Origin: Acidobacteriota bacterium
GTDB taxonomy: Bacteria > Acidobacteriota > Thermoanaerobaculia > Gp7-AA8
Reading direction: 5' to 3'
Assembly: GCA_021325515.1 (NCBI GenBank)
Contig: JAJPHC010000040.1
Coordinates: forward strand, 1 to 61,167
DNA: 61,167 nucleotides
Under the pieces are notes generated by a model that saw only the letters and a list, made by a program, of their open reading frames with translations, ran no database searches and was not told the DNA's origin. Of the stretch, positions 8,711 through 16,473 are shown piece after piece; position 1 is the stretch's first letter; each line of letters starts with the position of its first letter. Both the position numbers and the translations under genes were made by a program.

Positions 8711-9134
8711 CGATCCCCCGCGGCGCGCGCCGGAGCAGCGCAATCAGCACGGCGTTCACGATCACGAAGGCGGCGACGAAACCGATCTGCGCGGCGCGTG
8801 ACGCCTCGCGGAGAGAATCAGCCCAACCAAGCACTGCAGCACGCCGCGCCTGCATCGATCCGATCACGTGATCCGCGATCTCCGCCGCGCTGACTCCAGC
8901 CATTCTGCACAAGACGACCGACGCTGCGAGCAACACGAACGCCACGAGCGCGACCAGCGGCCACGGCCGGTGTTTCGCCCCTTCCCACGGTGCAAGCGGC
9001 AGTGCCTCGATGTGAAGCGGCTTCGTCGCGACGGCTGTCTCGCCGAACAACGCACGGCATTCCTCGCACTCCGCGAGGTGGCCCGCGTTCGCTTCCGGAT
9101 CTTCGAGATACCGCTCACACGATTGGGTCTTCAT
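8703..9134 (-). CDS. Zinc-finger anti-sigma factor-like membrane protein
   Basis: 143 aa. The N-terminus has the ZAS-type zinc motif C...HLAECEECRALF (HxxxCxxC, residues 19-26) that marks anti-sigma factors binding ECF sigma factors. Two transmembrane helices follow (about 58-80, WPLVALVAFVLLAASVVLC, and about 116-134, IGFVAAFVIVNAVLIALL). Its ATG overlaps the sigma stop (ATGA), so the pair is translationally coupled. It probably holds the sigma factor inactive at the inner membrane until a signal arrives. The signal cannot be inferred from the sequence. Confidence 0.75.
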   Translation of the reverse strand: MKTQSCERYLEDPEANAGHLAECEECRALFGETAVATKPLHIEALPLAPWEGAKHRPWPLVALVAFVLLAASVVLCRMAGVSAAEIADHVIGSMQARRAAVLGWADSLREASRAAQIGFVAAFVIVNAVLIALLRRAPRGIDA

Positions 9135-9715
9135 ACCGGTTCCATATACGACTCGAGCTGATCCTTGAGCAGATTCCGTGCGCGGAACAGCTTGTTTTTC
9201 ACGGTGCCAAGGGGAAGCTTCTTCATCGAAGCGATCTCCTCGTACGACAGCTCCGCATAATGCCGGAGCTGAATCAACTCCCGATAGTCGGGCGGCAGAT
9301 GTTCCACCGCCTTTTCGATCGCGGCGCTCATCTGCTTGTTGCTGAGAGCACGATACGGCGAAACGCCGTCATCGGCGAACTCGCGCTCCTTCCCCTCCTC
9401 CTCGTCGCCCGGCCGGACCAGCGGCACCTCGGAGATCGACTTCTTCCGCAGCGCATCGATCGCGCTGTTCTGCGCGATGCGGAACAGCCAGGTCGAAAAC
9501 TGAAACTTCGGGTCGTAGCGATCGAGAGCGAGAAAGACCTTCACGAAGATTTCCTGGGCGAGATCGTGGGCGTCTTCATAGCGATGCGTGATCCGGTACA
9601 CGTAGTTGACGACGCGCTTTTCATAGCGCGCAACCAGCTGCGTGAAGCGGTCGCGGTCGCCCTCGAGGATGCGGGCGACCAGTGCCCGGTCGTCGAGTTG
9701 CTCACTTTGCGCCAT
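9131..9715 (-). CDS. ECF RNA polymerase sigma factor (RpoE family)
   Basis: 194 aa, typical for an ECF sigma. Region 2 is clear: RYEDAHDLAQEIFVKVFLALDRYDPKFQFSTWLFRIAQNSAIDALRKK (about residues 45-92), binding the -10 element. Region 4 is clear: LPPDYRELIQLRHYAELSYEEIASMKKLPLGTVKNKLFRARNLLKDQL (about 140-187), a helix-turn-helix for the -35. The linker is acidic (RPGDEEEGKEREFADDG). It heads an operon with the zinc-finger anti-sigma factor and a polytopic membrane protein. I could not find a convincing autoregulated ECF promoter upstream; the 57-bp gap to the divergent ABC gene is the place to look. Confidence 0.93.
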   Translation of the reverse strand: MAQSEQLDDRALVARILEGDRDRFTQLVARYEKRVVNYVYRITHRYEDAHDLAQEIFVKVFLALDRYDPKFQFSTWLFRIAQNSAIDALRKKSISEVPLVRPGDEEEGKEREFADDGVSPYRALSNKQMSAAIEKAVEHLPPDYRELIQLRHYAELSYEEIASMKKLPLGTVKNKLFRARNLLKDQLESYMEPV

Positions 9716-9772
9716 TCAGGTGTACGGCTCCGGGAGCCGAAGGTTTTCGGATGATACTCTGCGGACGAAGCG

Positions 9773-10495
9773 ATGATCGAGATCCGCAATCTCACGAAGA
9801 AGTACGGCGACTTCACCGCGGTGGACGATCTCAGCCTTTCCGTGGAGCGCGGCGAAATCTTCGGATTTCTCGGGCCGAACGGCGCCGGCAAGACTTCGAC
9901 GATCCGCATCATCGCCGGCTTGTCGCTGCCGACGGCAGGAACCGTCCACGTCCGCGAGATCGACGTCGTCGCTTCTCCGGAAAAAGCGAAAGCTCTCCTC
10001 GGATATGTCCCCGACCGGCCCTACCTCTACGAAAAACTCACCGGCCGTGAGCTGCTGGAGTTCGTCGCGAACCTCTATCACCTCGAATGGAGCGCCTGCG
10101 AAGCGCGCGCGAACGAGCTGCTGCGCTACTTCGATCTCGCACAATGGGCCGGGTCGCGCATCGAGAGCTACTCGCACGGCATGAAGCAGAAGCTCGTGAT
10201 CATCTCCGCGCTGGTGCATGAGCCGGAGGTGCTGATCATCGACGAGCCGATGGTCGGTCTCGATGCGCTCGCGCAGCGCCAGGTGCGGCAGCTCATGCGC
10301 GATCTCGCAGGCCAGGGGAAGACGATTTTTCTCACGACGCACACGCTGTCCATCGCGGAAGCGGTGTGCGACCGCGTGGCGATCATTCACCACGGCAGGA
10401 TCATCGCAACCGGACCGACCGCGGAGCTCCGGCAGAATCGCGCGCTGGAGGATCGATTCCTCGAGCTGACGTATGAGGAAGGCGATGCGACATAG
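9773..10495 (+). CDS. ABC transporter ATP-binding protein
   Basis: 240 aa with all nucleotide-binding motifs: Walker A GPNGAGKT (residues 35-42), the signature YSHGMKQK, Walker B VLIIDEP, D-loop GLDA and the switch histidine in TTHTLS. It resembles ATPases of the multidrug/ABC-2 exporter type (CcmA-like), which pair with a separate permease. No permease gene lies in this window; the next gene is prmC immediately downstream, so the partner must be elsewhere or lost. The gene is divergent from the ECF sigma gene (57 bp). Its TAG stop is followed directly by a degenerate REP hairpin. Confidence 0.9.
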   Translation: MIEIRNLTKKYGDFTAVDDLSLSVERGEIFGFLGPNGAGKTSTIRIIAGLSLPTAGTVHVREIDVVASPEKAKALLGYVPDRPYLYEKLTGRELLEFVANLYHLEWSACEARANELLRYFDLAQWAGSRIESYSHGMKQKLVIISALVHEPEVLIIDEPMVGLDALAQRQVRQLMRDLAGQGKTIFLTTHTLSIAEAVCDRVAIIHHGRIIATGPTAELRQNRALEDRFLELTYEEGDAT

Positions 10496-10520
10496 ATGGA
10501 GTGCGGACGCCTCCTACGCA
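10493..10520. repeat. Degenerate copy of the GGAGTGCGGACG hairpin repeat
   Basis: The ABC-gene TAG stop is followed by atGGAGTGCGGACGCctccTACGCAC. It shares GGAGTGCGGACGC with the intact hairpin at 56464-56496, but the second arm is altered. It sits in the ABC/prmC junction and creates the alternative upstream ATG (10496) of prmC. Probably a decayed REP copy. Confidence 0.5.
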
Positions 10521-10537
10521 CATGGTCTGTCTCTCCG

Positions 10538-11326
10538 ATGACCACCATCGCCGAAGTCCGTGCGCGCTTTCGCGACGACCCGATCCGGCGCGATGTCGAT
10601 CTCCTGCTCGCCGACATCACCGGGAAGCCCACAGCGTGGGTGTTCGCGCACGGCGATGAGGCCGTCGACCCGCGCATCGAGGCACTGATCCAGCGGCGCC
10701 TCGCCGGCGAGCCGCTCCAGTACATCCGCGGCCGGACCGAGTTCTATTCGCGCGAGTTCTATGTCGATGACCGCGCGCTGATTCCGCGGCCCGAAACCGA
10801 GATCCTCGTCGAGACGGTCATCCAGCAGTCGCCGCGCGGCGCACGCGTGATCGACATCGGTTCCGGCAGCGGCTGCATCTCGGTGACACTGGCGCTGGAG
10901 CGCGCGGATCTCCGTGTGTTCGCATTCGATGCGAGCATCGCCGCGCTGGCGGTGACGCGGCGCAATCGCGACGCACATCGGGCAACCGTGCGGCTCGCGG
11001 CCTCCGACGTTCTCGATGCTGCGAGCGCGCGCTTCGACGTCATCGTCTCGAATCCGCCGTACATCCCTGCGTCCGACGTGGAGACGCTCGCGACCGAAGT
11101 GCGCGATCACGAGCCGCACATGGCGCTGACGCCGGGCCGCGAAGGGACGGAAGTGATCGAGCGCATCTACGCTTCGGCGCGCGGCGCGCGGGTCTTTCTG
11201 GAGATCGGCTACGGCCAGGCGGAGGCGGTTCGGCGGATCGCGCAGTCGCATGGCTATCGCGTCGACGGCATCGTTCGCGATCTCGCCGGAATCGAGCGCG
11301 TCGTCATATCATCGCCGCATGGCTAA
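10538..11326 (+). CDS. prmC: Peptide chain release factor N5-glutamine methyltransferase
   Basis: 262 aa from the ATG at 10538 (MTTIAEVRARF); an ATG at 10496 would add 14 unconserved-looking residues derived from a repeat. The SAM-binding glycine motif VIDIGSGSGCISVTLAL (about residues 109-125) and the catalytic NPPY motif (SNPPYIPASDV, about 171) are present. So is the family N-terminus with EPLQYIRGRTEFYSREFYV..IPRPETEILVE. It methylates the GGQ glutamine of release factors RF1/RF2. prfA is not adjacent. The gene overlaps the HIT gene by 8 nt. Confidence 0.92.
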   Translation: MTTIAEVRARFRDDPIRRDVDLLLADITGKPTAWVFAHGDEAVDPRIEALIQRRLAGEPLQYIRGRTEFYSREFYVDDRALIPRPETEILVETVIQQSPRGARVIDIGSGSGCISVTLALERADLRVFAFDASIAALAVTRRNRDAHRATVRLAASDVLDAASARFDVIVSNPPYIPASDVETLATEVRDHEPHMALTPGREGTEVIERIYASARGARVFLEIGYGQAEAVRRIAQSHGYRVDGIVRDLAGIERVVISSPHG

Positions 11327-11672
11327 CAACGATCGGTGTCTCTTCTGCCGCATTGCGAACGGCGAGATCTCGGCCCGCAAGGTGTATGAAGATGACGACG
11401 TCTTCGCGTTCGAGGACATCAACCCGCAGGCGCCGACGCATGTGTTGATCATCCCGCGCAAGCACATCGCCAGCATGGACGACCTCGGCGACGGCGACGC
11501 CGCAATCATCGGCACGACATTGGCGCGCGCCGCGGACATCGCGCGCACGCTGCACCTCAACTCCGACGGATACCGGCTCGTCGTGAACACCGGCGAGGCC
11601 GCCGGCCAGACCGTCTTCCACGTTCACTTCCACATCCTCGGCGGCCGCAACATGGGTTGGCCTCCGGGGTAG
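11319..11672 (+). CDS. HIT-family (HINT/PKCI-type) nucleotide hydrolase
   Basis: 117 aa, the usual size for bacterial HinT-like proteins. It starts CLFCRIANGEISARKVYEDDDVFAFEDINPQAPTHVLIIPRKHIAS and ends with the histidine triad HVHFHILGGRNMGWPPG (His-x-His-x-His), the catalytic site that hydrolyses purine nucleoside phosphoramidates. The Cys-x-x-Cys at the N-terminus may bind zinc with a later histidine. The start ATG lies inside the last codons of prmC. It closes the ABC-prmC-HIT run and is followed by a repeat-filled 331-bp gap. Confidence 0.93.
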   Translation: MANNDRCLFCRIANGEISARKVYEDDDVFAFEDINPQAPTHVLIIPRKHIASMDDLGDGDAAIIGTTLARAADIARTLHLNSDGYRLVVNTGEAAGQTVFHVHFHILGGRNMGWPPG

Positions 11673-11690
11673 CCCGGTTCATCCAGCAGT

Positions 11691-11991
11691 TTCATCCTGA
11701 GCGAAGCGAAGGATCAACGAAGGCGCCGCGCTTCGCGCTCTTCAGGCGCTGCGCGCGTGGCAACCCGGCGTCCATCCCGACCGGAGCGAAGCGGAGGGAT
11801 CAACGAAGGCGCTGCCCATTCTTCAGGCGCTGCGTGCGTGGCAACGCACACCCGGCGTCCATCCCGACCGGAGCGAAGCGAAGCGGAGGGATCAACGTGA
11901 CGCGCCGCGCTTCGCGTTCTTCAGGCGCTGCGCGCGTGGCAACGTTCACCCGGCGCCTTCGTTGATCCTTCGCTTCGCTCAGGATGAAACC
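11691..11991. repeat. Tandem/inverted CCTGAGCGAAGCGAAGGATC repeat element (copy 1)
   Basis: Nearly the whole 331-bp gap after the HIT gene is repetitive. Three head-to-tail units of about 75-100 bp each contain a CATCC(C/T)GA..GAGCGAAGCG..GGATCAACGAAGGCGC arm and a TTCAGGCGCTGCGYGCGTGGCAACG segment. The block ends with an inverted copy of the first arm, GGCGCCTTCGTTGATCC..GCTCAGGATGAAAC (11950-11990). Terminal inverted repeats of about 35 bp therefore bound the element. Related but divergent copies lie at 21928-22050 and 23890-23986. No open reading frame inside looks real. Confidence 0.85.
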
Positions 11992-12003
11992 CCGAAACCC
12001 CGG

Positions 12004-13872
12004 CTACGCGGGCGGCGGCACTCGGAACCTTGTCCCGCTGAACGTCATCGACCGCTGGCCCTTCCGGCGCGATCCCTTGCGGCGATTGAGGAAGTCGTCC
12101 TTGGCTTCGCGCAGCGTCGATGGCACGTACGTCGCGCCCGCGCCAATCGTCTTCTGCTGATCGCGCGCGAATCCTGAGCCGCCGGCGACGATCATCAGCT
12201 CCGGGAAGTTCGACGCAATGAGCTGCAGCAGCGTATAGCCAGAGTCGAGGTGATCGAGGTTCGAGCACGAGACGAACAGCGCCTCGGGCTTCACTTCTGC
12301 GATGAACGCAACGAGCTCCGAGTCCGGAAGATCGGTGAAGTAGTCGACCGAGAATCCTTCCGCGCGCAGCAATTGCGTCAGCATCAGCGTGCCGAGGGAG
12401 AGGCGCTCACCGGCGACCGACACGGCGACGATGTGCCGCTCCGCGTCGCCGATCATCGCATTGCGGTCTCCGAAGCGAATGATCAACTCGCGAATCACAT
12501 CCTTGATGAAGTGATCGTGCGCTGGCGTGATGCGCTTCCGATTCAACTCTTCCTGCGCGAACGTCAGCGTTGGGATGAAGAGATCGTTGAACATCTCCTC
12601 CATCGTCGCCGCTTCGGCGTAGCGGTCGGCGATGGCGATCGCGCCCGTGCGATCGCGCAGCAGCAGACGGTTGTAGAACGAGAGATAGCCCTCGAGCGGA
12701 TCCTCCGTCCCGAACATGATCGAAAAGACGCGCAGCGCGGGGATGAACTCTCCGCCGACGGTCAGACAGACGGAGATCGGCGTCGCGAGCAGCAGGCCGA
12801 CAGGTCCCCACAGCCAGCCCCAGAAGATCGCGGCGACGAGCAGCGCGATCGGCGAAACGCCGACGCGGTGGCCAACGACGATCGGCTCGACGAACCCTCC
12901 GATCAACTGATCGCTCAGGATGAAGAGGCCGAGAACGGCGAGGGCCGTGAACCAGTTCGGAAAGACGGCGAGCGCGAGAATCGTCGGCATCGAAGCGCTC
13001 AGCACCGCACCGACGTAGGGAATGAAGCGGAGCAATCCCGCAAGCACGCCCCACAACGAAGCATGAGGCACGCGCAACGCGAACAGACCGAGCCCGATGA
13101 GCACACCGAACCCGACGTTGAGCAAGGCAATGGTCAGCAGATACCGGCTGATGCGCTGCGAGGTCTCACCGATCGCCTGCGTGGTGACGGTCAGATGCGC
13201 GCGGCCCGCGAGCCGCAGCATCTTGTCACGCAGAGATTCTCGATCCTGCAGCAGAAAGAAGACGAGCACGACGACGAGAAACCCTGCCGCGACGAACTCG
13301 ATCGTGGGGGCGGCCTTCTTGTACTGGTCGGCGATCGTCCGCTTCTCCGGAATCACGCGGACCTTGAGGTCCGCGACTTCGGGCTTCTCCGTCGATTCGG
13401 CAATCTGCTGCGCGGTCTTCTCGACCCACGCAATGCTGATGTTGAAGCGGCGGAAGTAGCGCAGCTTCTCTTCGATCTTGCTGCTGCTGGAAGCGATCTC
13501 GTGCGCCACTCCGCTGAATTGCTGATAGATCCAGTAACCGCCGAGCGACAGGCCGGCCACCGCGAGCCCGAGCGAGAGAACGACCGCGCCCGTGCGGCGA
13601 AGGATCGTCCGCTCCAGCATCGCCACGATGGGCGAGAGGAGGAACGCGAACAGGATCGCGAGTGCGATCGGGACGACCACCGGCCGCGCGAGATAGAGGA
13701 CGGCGATGACGATCAGCGTCGTGAAGAATGTCCGCGCATTCGACTGGCGGCGTTCCTGTGCACGCTTGTCGGCGTACTGCGCTTCCACCGACAGCGGCGC
13801 AGTATCCGACGCGCGCCGCCTCACGGACAGAGTTCGATCGAGATCGTCAGTATCCTCGTCATCCTGGTACAC
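12004..13872 (-). CDS. AI-2E-family permease fused to a C-terminal B12-binding-like domain
   Basis: 622 aa. Residues about 45-375 form the AI-2E transporter (PerM/UPF0118) fold with seven to eight hydrophobic helices, including LLRFIPYVGAVLSASMPTILAL and SDQLIGGFVEPIVVGHRVGVSPIALLVAAIFWGWLWGPVGLLLATPISVCL. About 395-470 is a helical cap (YAEAATMEEMFNDLFIPTLTFAQEEL). About 478-585 is a Rossmann-like domain of the B12-binding type (LSLGTLMLTQLLRAEGFSVDYFTDLPDSELVAFIAEVKPEALFVSCS...AGGSGF). The DxHxxG motif that ligates cobalamin is replaced here by ERLSLG, so the cobalt-binding histidine is missing. Transport substrate unknown; a single-gene unit between repeats and the IPT/TIG gene. Confidence 0.8.
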   Translation of the reverse strand: MYQDDEDTDDLDRTLSVRRRASDTAPLSVEAQYADKRAQERRQSNARTFFTTLIVIAVLYLARPVVVPIALAILFAFLLSPIVAMLERTILRRTGAVVLSLGLAVAGLSLGGYWIYQQFSGVAHEIASSSSKIEEKLRYFRRFNISIAWVEKTAQQIAESTEKPEVADLKVRVIPEKRTIADQYKKAAPTIEFVAAGFLVVVLVFFLLQDRESLRDKMLRLAGRAHLTVTTQAIGETSQRISRYLLTIALLNVGFGVLIGLGLFALRVPHASLWGVLAGLLRFIPYVGAVLSASMPTILALAVFPNWFTALAVLGLFILSDQLIGGFVEPIVVGHRVGVSPIALLVAAIFWGWLWGPVGLLLATPISVCLTVGGEFIPALRVFSIMFGTEDPLEGYLSFYNRLLLRDRTGAIAIADRYAEAATMEEMFNDLFIPTLTFAQEELNRKRITPAHDHFIKDVIRELIIRFGDRNAMIGDAERHIVAVSVAGERLSLGTLMLTQLLRAEGFSVDYFTDLPDSELVAFIAEVKPEALFVSCSNLDHLDSGYTLLQLIASNFPELMIVAGGSGFARDQQKTIGAGATYVPSTLREAKDDFLNRRKGSRRKGQRSMTFSGTRFRVPPPA

Positions 13873-13939
13873 ACACGCTCCGCGGGGCTCCGGTTCAGTC
13901 TACTGCAAAGGCAACGCCGCAGTGCCGCGCGTGCGGCTT

Positions 13940-16453
13940 CTAGTGACCCGAGGCGCGGCGTCGCGCCGGCGTGCCGTTCGACGAGATGAGCAGCGTCACC
14001 GGATTCGACGTCGTGCCGTCCTGATTGATCACGGTGATCGTCAACGCTCCGGCGGTCCCGAGATCCGCAGCCGTCAACTGCACATCGAGCTCGACGCTGC
14101 TGACGAAGGTCGTCGCGCGAGGCGTGCCGTTGATCGCGACCTGGGATGTGGGGAGGAAATTCACGCCCGTGACGAACAACGTCTGGGCCGGCGCACCGGC
14201 GACGAACGACTGCGGATTCAGTCCGAGGACAATCGGCGCACCGGGTGACAGGATCGAGAAGAGAGCGGGGGTCGACTCCGAGGCCGGCGTGTTGCGCACG
14301 ATCACCGGAACGATCTTCGGCGTCGCGAGATCGCCCGCCGTCAACTGGATCGAGAGTGAGCCGCTGGCGCTGTCGAATGTCGTTGCCCGCTCGACGCCGT
14401 CAAAGACGACTTTTGCGGTCGAAAGGAAGTTCGTCCCGCCGACGGTCAGCGTCATCGGACCATTGCCGGCGCTCGTCGAGAGTGGTGAAAGCGACGTGAT
14501 CGCGGGACGCGCCACCGTGAGCCTGGACGCGCCGGAGGTGATGCCGCGATCGGTGACGGTGATGTCGAGCGTTGCCGGTGCCGCGATCTCGCTGGGAAGA
14601 ACGGCGGTCGAGATCGATCCGCTGTTCGCGTCGTACTCCGTCAGATGTGCGGTGCCTCCGACGTTGATCACCGACGAAGTGCTGAAGCCCGTGCCGTTGA
14701 CGGTCAGCGTGAAGCCCGTATCGCCCGCGGTCACCGTCGACGGCGAAATCGACGTGATCACCGGCGGAATCACCGAGACGGTCAGCGGCACGGATGCCGA
14801 GGCCGGGCTTCCCGGATTGAGCACCGACACCTGGATCTGGCGCGCCGAACTGAGGTCGCTGGCGAACACCGGAGCCGTCAGCTTCGTGATGCTGACGAAG
14901 GTCGTGGAGCGGGCCGCGCCGTCGAACTGCACGATCGACTGTTCCGTGAAGCCGGTGCCGTTGATGGTTAGAGTGAACGGAGCGCCGTTCACCGCCGCAT
15001 TCGACGGGTTGATCGTGGAGATGATCGGGCCGGCCGACGAGTCGCTCACGTTGAAGACTGCCGGGGCCGACGTCGACCCGTTCGTGTGCTTCACCGTCAC
15101 CGCGTACTGGCCGGCCGCCGAAACGTCCGCCGCCGTCAGCGAGATCACGAGCTGCGTCGCGCTGACGAACGACATCTGGCGCAGCGATCCATTGAAATAG
15201 ACGGAGTCCGTGTTGACGAAGCCGCTGCCGTTGATGATGACGTTCACCGCACCGGAGCCCGTCGCCACCGATGTCGGATTCAGGTTGCTGATCACCGGCG
15301 CGTCGGACGCGATCACGTTGAGAACCAGCGCGGAGGACGTCGTCGAGCCCGTGCCGGGATTCGTGACGGTGATCGACAACTGCCCCGGATTCGAAATCTC
15401 GCTCGAAGTGATCGTCGTCGTCAGCGACGTCTCGCTGATGAAGGTGGCGGTGTGCACCGCCGTGTTGACGTTCACCTTCGCGCCGCTCATGAAATTCGAG
15501 CCCGTAAGAGTCAGCAGGAACGAGCCGCTCTTCGCCGTAACCGAGTTCGGCGAGATCGACGTCAACTGCGGTTGATTCGCCCCCGACACCGTCAGCGCCG
15601 ACGGATCGGAGATCTTTCCATCCGGATTGCGAACGGTGATCGGAAGACTGCCTTCGATCGCCACATCCGACGAAAGAATGCGCGCCGTCAGTTGCGTCGA
15701 GCTGTTGAACGTGGTCGACCGCGAGACGCCATTGACGCGCACGACTGCGCCGCTCACGAAATTCTGTCCGGTGACGACGAGATCGAACGCTGCGCTGCCG
15801 GCAGGAACGAGATTCGGATTGAGCAGCGAGATCGTCGGAGCCGGAACCGTGTTCGATACGACGAGATTCACCGCATTCGAAGTCTTGTTGCTCGGATTGA
15901 GCACCGTGATCGACAGCGTGCGGTTCGAGGAGACGTCGGTCGCAGGAATCGCGGCGTCGAGATGGCTGCTGTCGATGAACGTCGTCGTGCGGTTGGCGTT
16001 GTTCACCTTGACGACCGCGGTGCTCGCGAAGTTCGAGCCCGTGAGGTGCAGCGTGAACGCACCGCTCCCCGTGACGACGGTCGAGGGATCGAGCGCGGAA
16101 ATCGTGGGCGAATTCGGCAGGACGTTGAACGACACCGCGGTCGACAGGCCGCCGCCGCTCGGATTCGCAACGACGAAGCTCAGCGTGCCGGGATTCGCGA
16201 CGTCGCTCGTGATCAGCGTGACCGTCAGATGTCCCGAGTCGGTGAACGTCGTCGGGCGATTCGCGTTGTTGACGCGAACGACGGAACCGCTGACGAAGTT
16301 CGCTCCGCGAACTCCCACCGTCTGCTGACCCGTTCCCGCGATGGTGTCCTGAGGAAGGAGCGAGGTGATGACGGGAGGATTCGTCACGGCCAGAGCCGCA
16401 AACGACATAAACAGAACTGCCACGACCGCCACGACACGCGCGCGCATGGACAT
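13940..16453 (-). CDS. Secreted protein of nine IPT/TIG repeats
   Basis: 837 aa with a clear signal peptide (MSMRARVVAVVAVLFMSFAALAV). The rest is about nine tandem immunoglobulin-like IPT/TIG domains of 85-90 residues. Each begins like P.ITSLSP.S..AG and continues through FTLTVNGTGFS..S.V.VNG..R.TTF.S.T.L...I...D....G.L.ITV.NP. No catalytic domain and no obvious C-terminal anchor, although the tail SSNGTPARRRASGH is short and basic. It is probably exported, with a structural, adhesive or carbohydrate-binding role; I infer this only from the fold. Internal repeats are similar enough at DNA level to invite recombination. It is a single gene, convergent with nothing and followed by the AI-2E gene. 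Confidence 0.85.
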   Translation of the reverse strand: MSMRARVVAVVAVLFMSFAALAVTNPPVITSLLPQDTIAGTGQQTVGVRGANFVSGSVVRVNNANRPTTFTDSGHLTVTLITSDVANPGTLSFVVANPSGGGLSTAVSFNVLPNSPTISALDPSTVVTGSGAFTLHLTGSNFASTAVVKVNNANRTTTFIDSSHLDAAIPATDVSSNRTLSITVLNPSNKTSNAVNLVVSNTVPAPTISLLNPNLVPAGSAAFDLVVTGQNFVSGAVVRVNGVSRSTTFNSSTQLTARILSSDVAIEGSLPITVRNPDGKISDPSALTVSGANQPQLTSISPNSVTAKSGSFLLTLTGSNFMSGAKVNVNTAVHTATFISETSLTTTITSSEISNPGQLSITVTNPGTGSTTSSALVLNVIASDAPVISNLNPTSVATGSGAVNVIINGSGFVNTDSVYFNGSLRQMSFVSATQLVISLTAADVSAAGQYAVTVKHTNGSTSAPAVFNVSDSSAGPIISTINPSNAAVNGAPFTLTINGTGFTEQSIVQFDGAARSTTFVSITKLTAPVFASDLSSARQIQVSVLNPGSPASASVPLTVSVIPPVITSISPSTVTAGDTGFTLTVNGTGFSTSSVINVGGTAHLTEYDANSGSISTAVLPSEIAAPATLDITVTDRGITSGASRLTVARPAITSLSPLSTSAGNGPMTLTVGGTNFLSTAKVVFDGVERATTFDSASGSLSIQLTAGDLATPKIVPVIVRNTPASESTPALFSILSPGAPIVLGLNPQSFVAGAPAQTLFVTGVNFLPTSQVAINGTPRATTFVSSVELDVQLTAADLGTAGALTITVINQDGTTSNPVTLLISSNGTPARRRASGH

Positions 16454-16473
16454 GATGTTATTACGACACGGAA

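Noticed and set aside
9773-10495. Complete ABC exporter operon
   Set aside because: Only the ATPase is present; prmC and HIT follow directly and no permease is in the window.
11691-11991. Possible CRISPR array
   Set aside because: Units are long (75-100 bp), the repeats are themselves variable, there are no unique equal-length spacers, and no cas gene is near.
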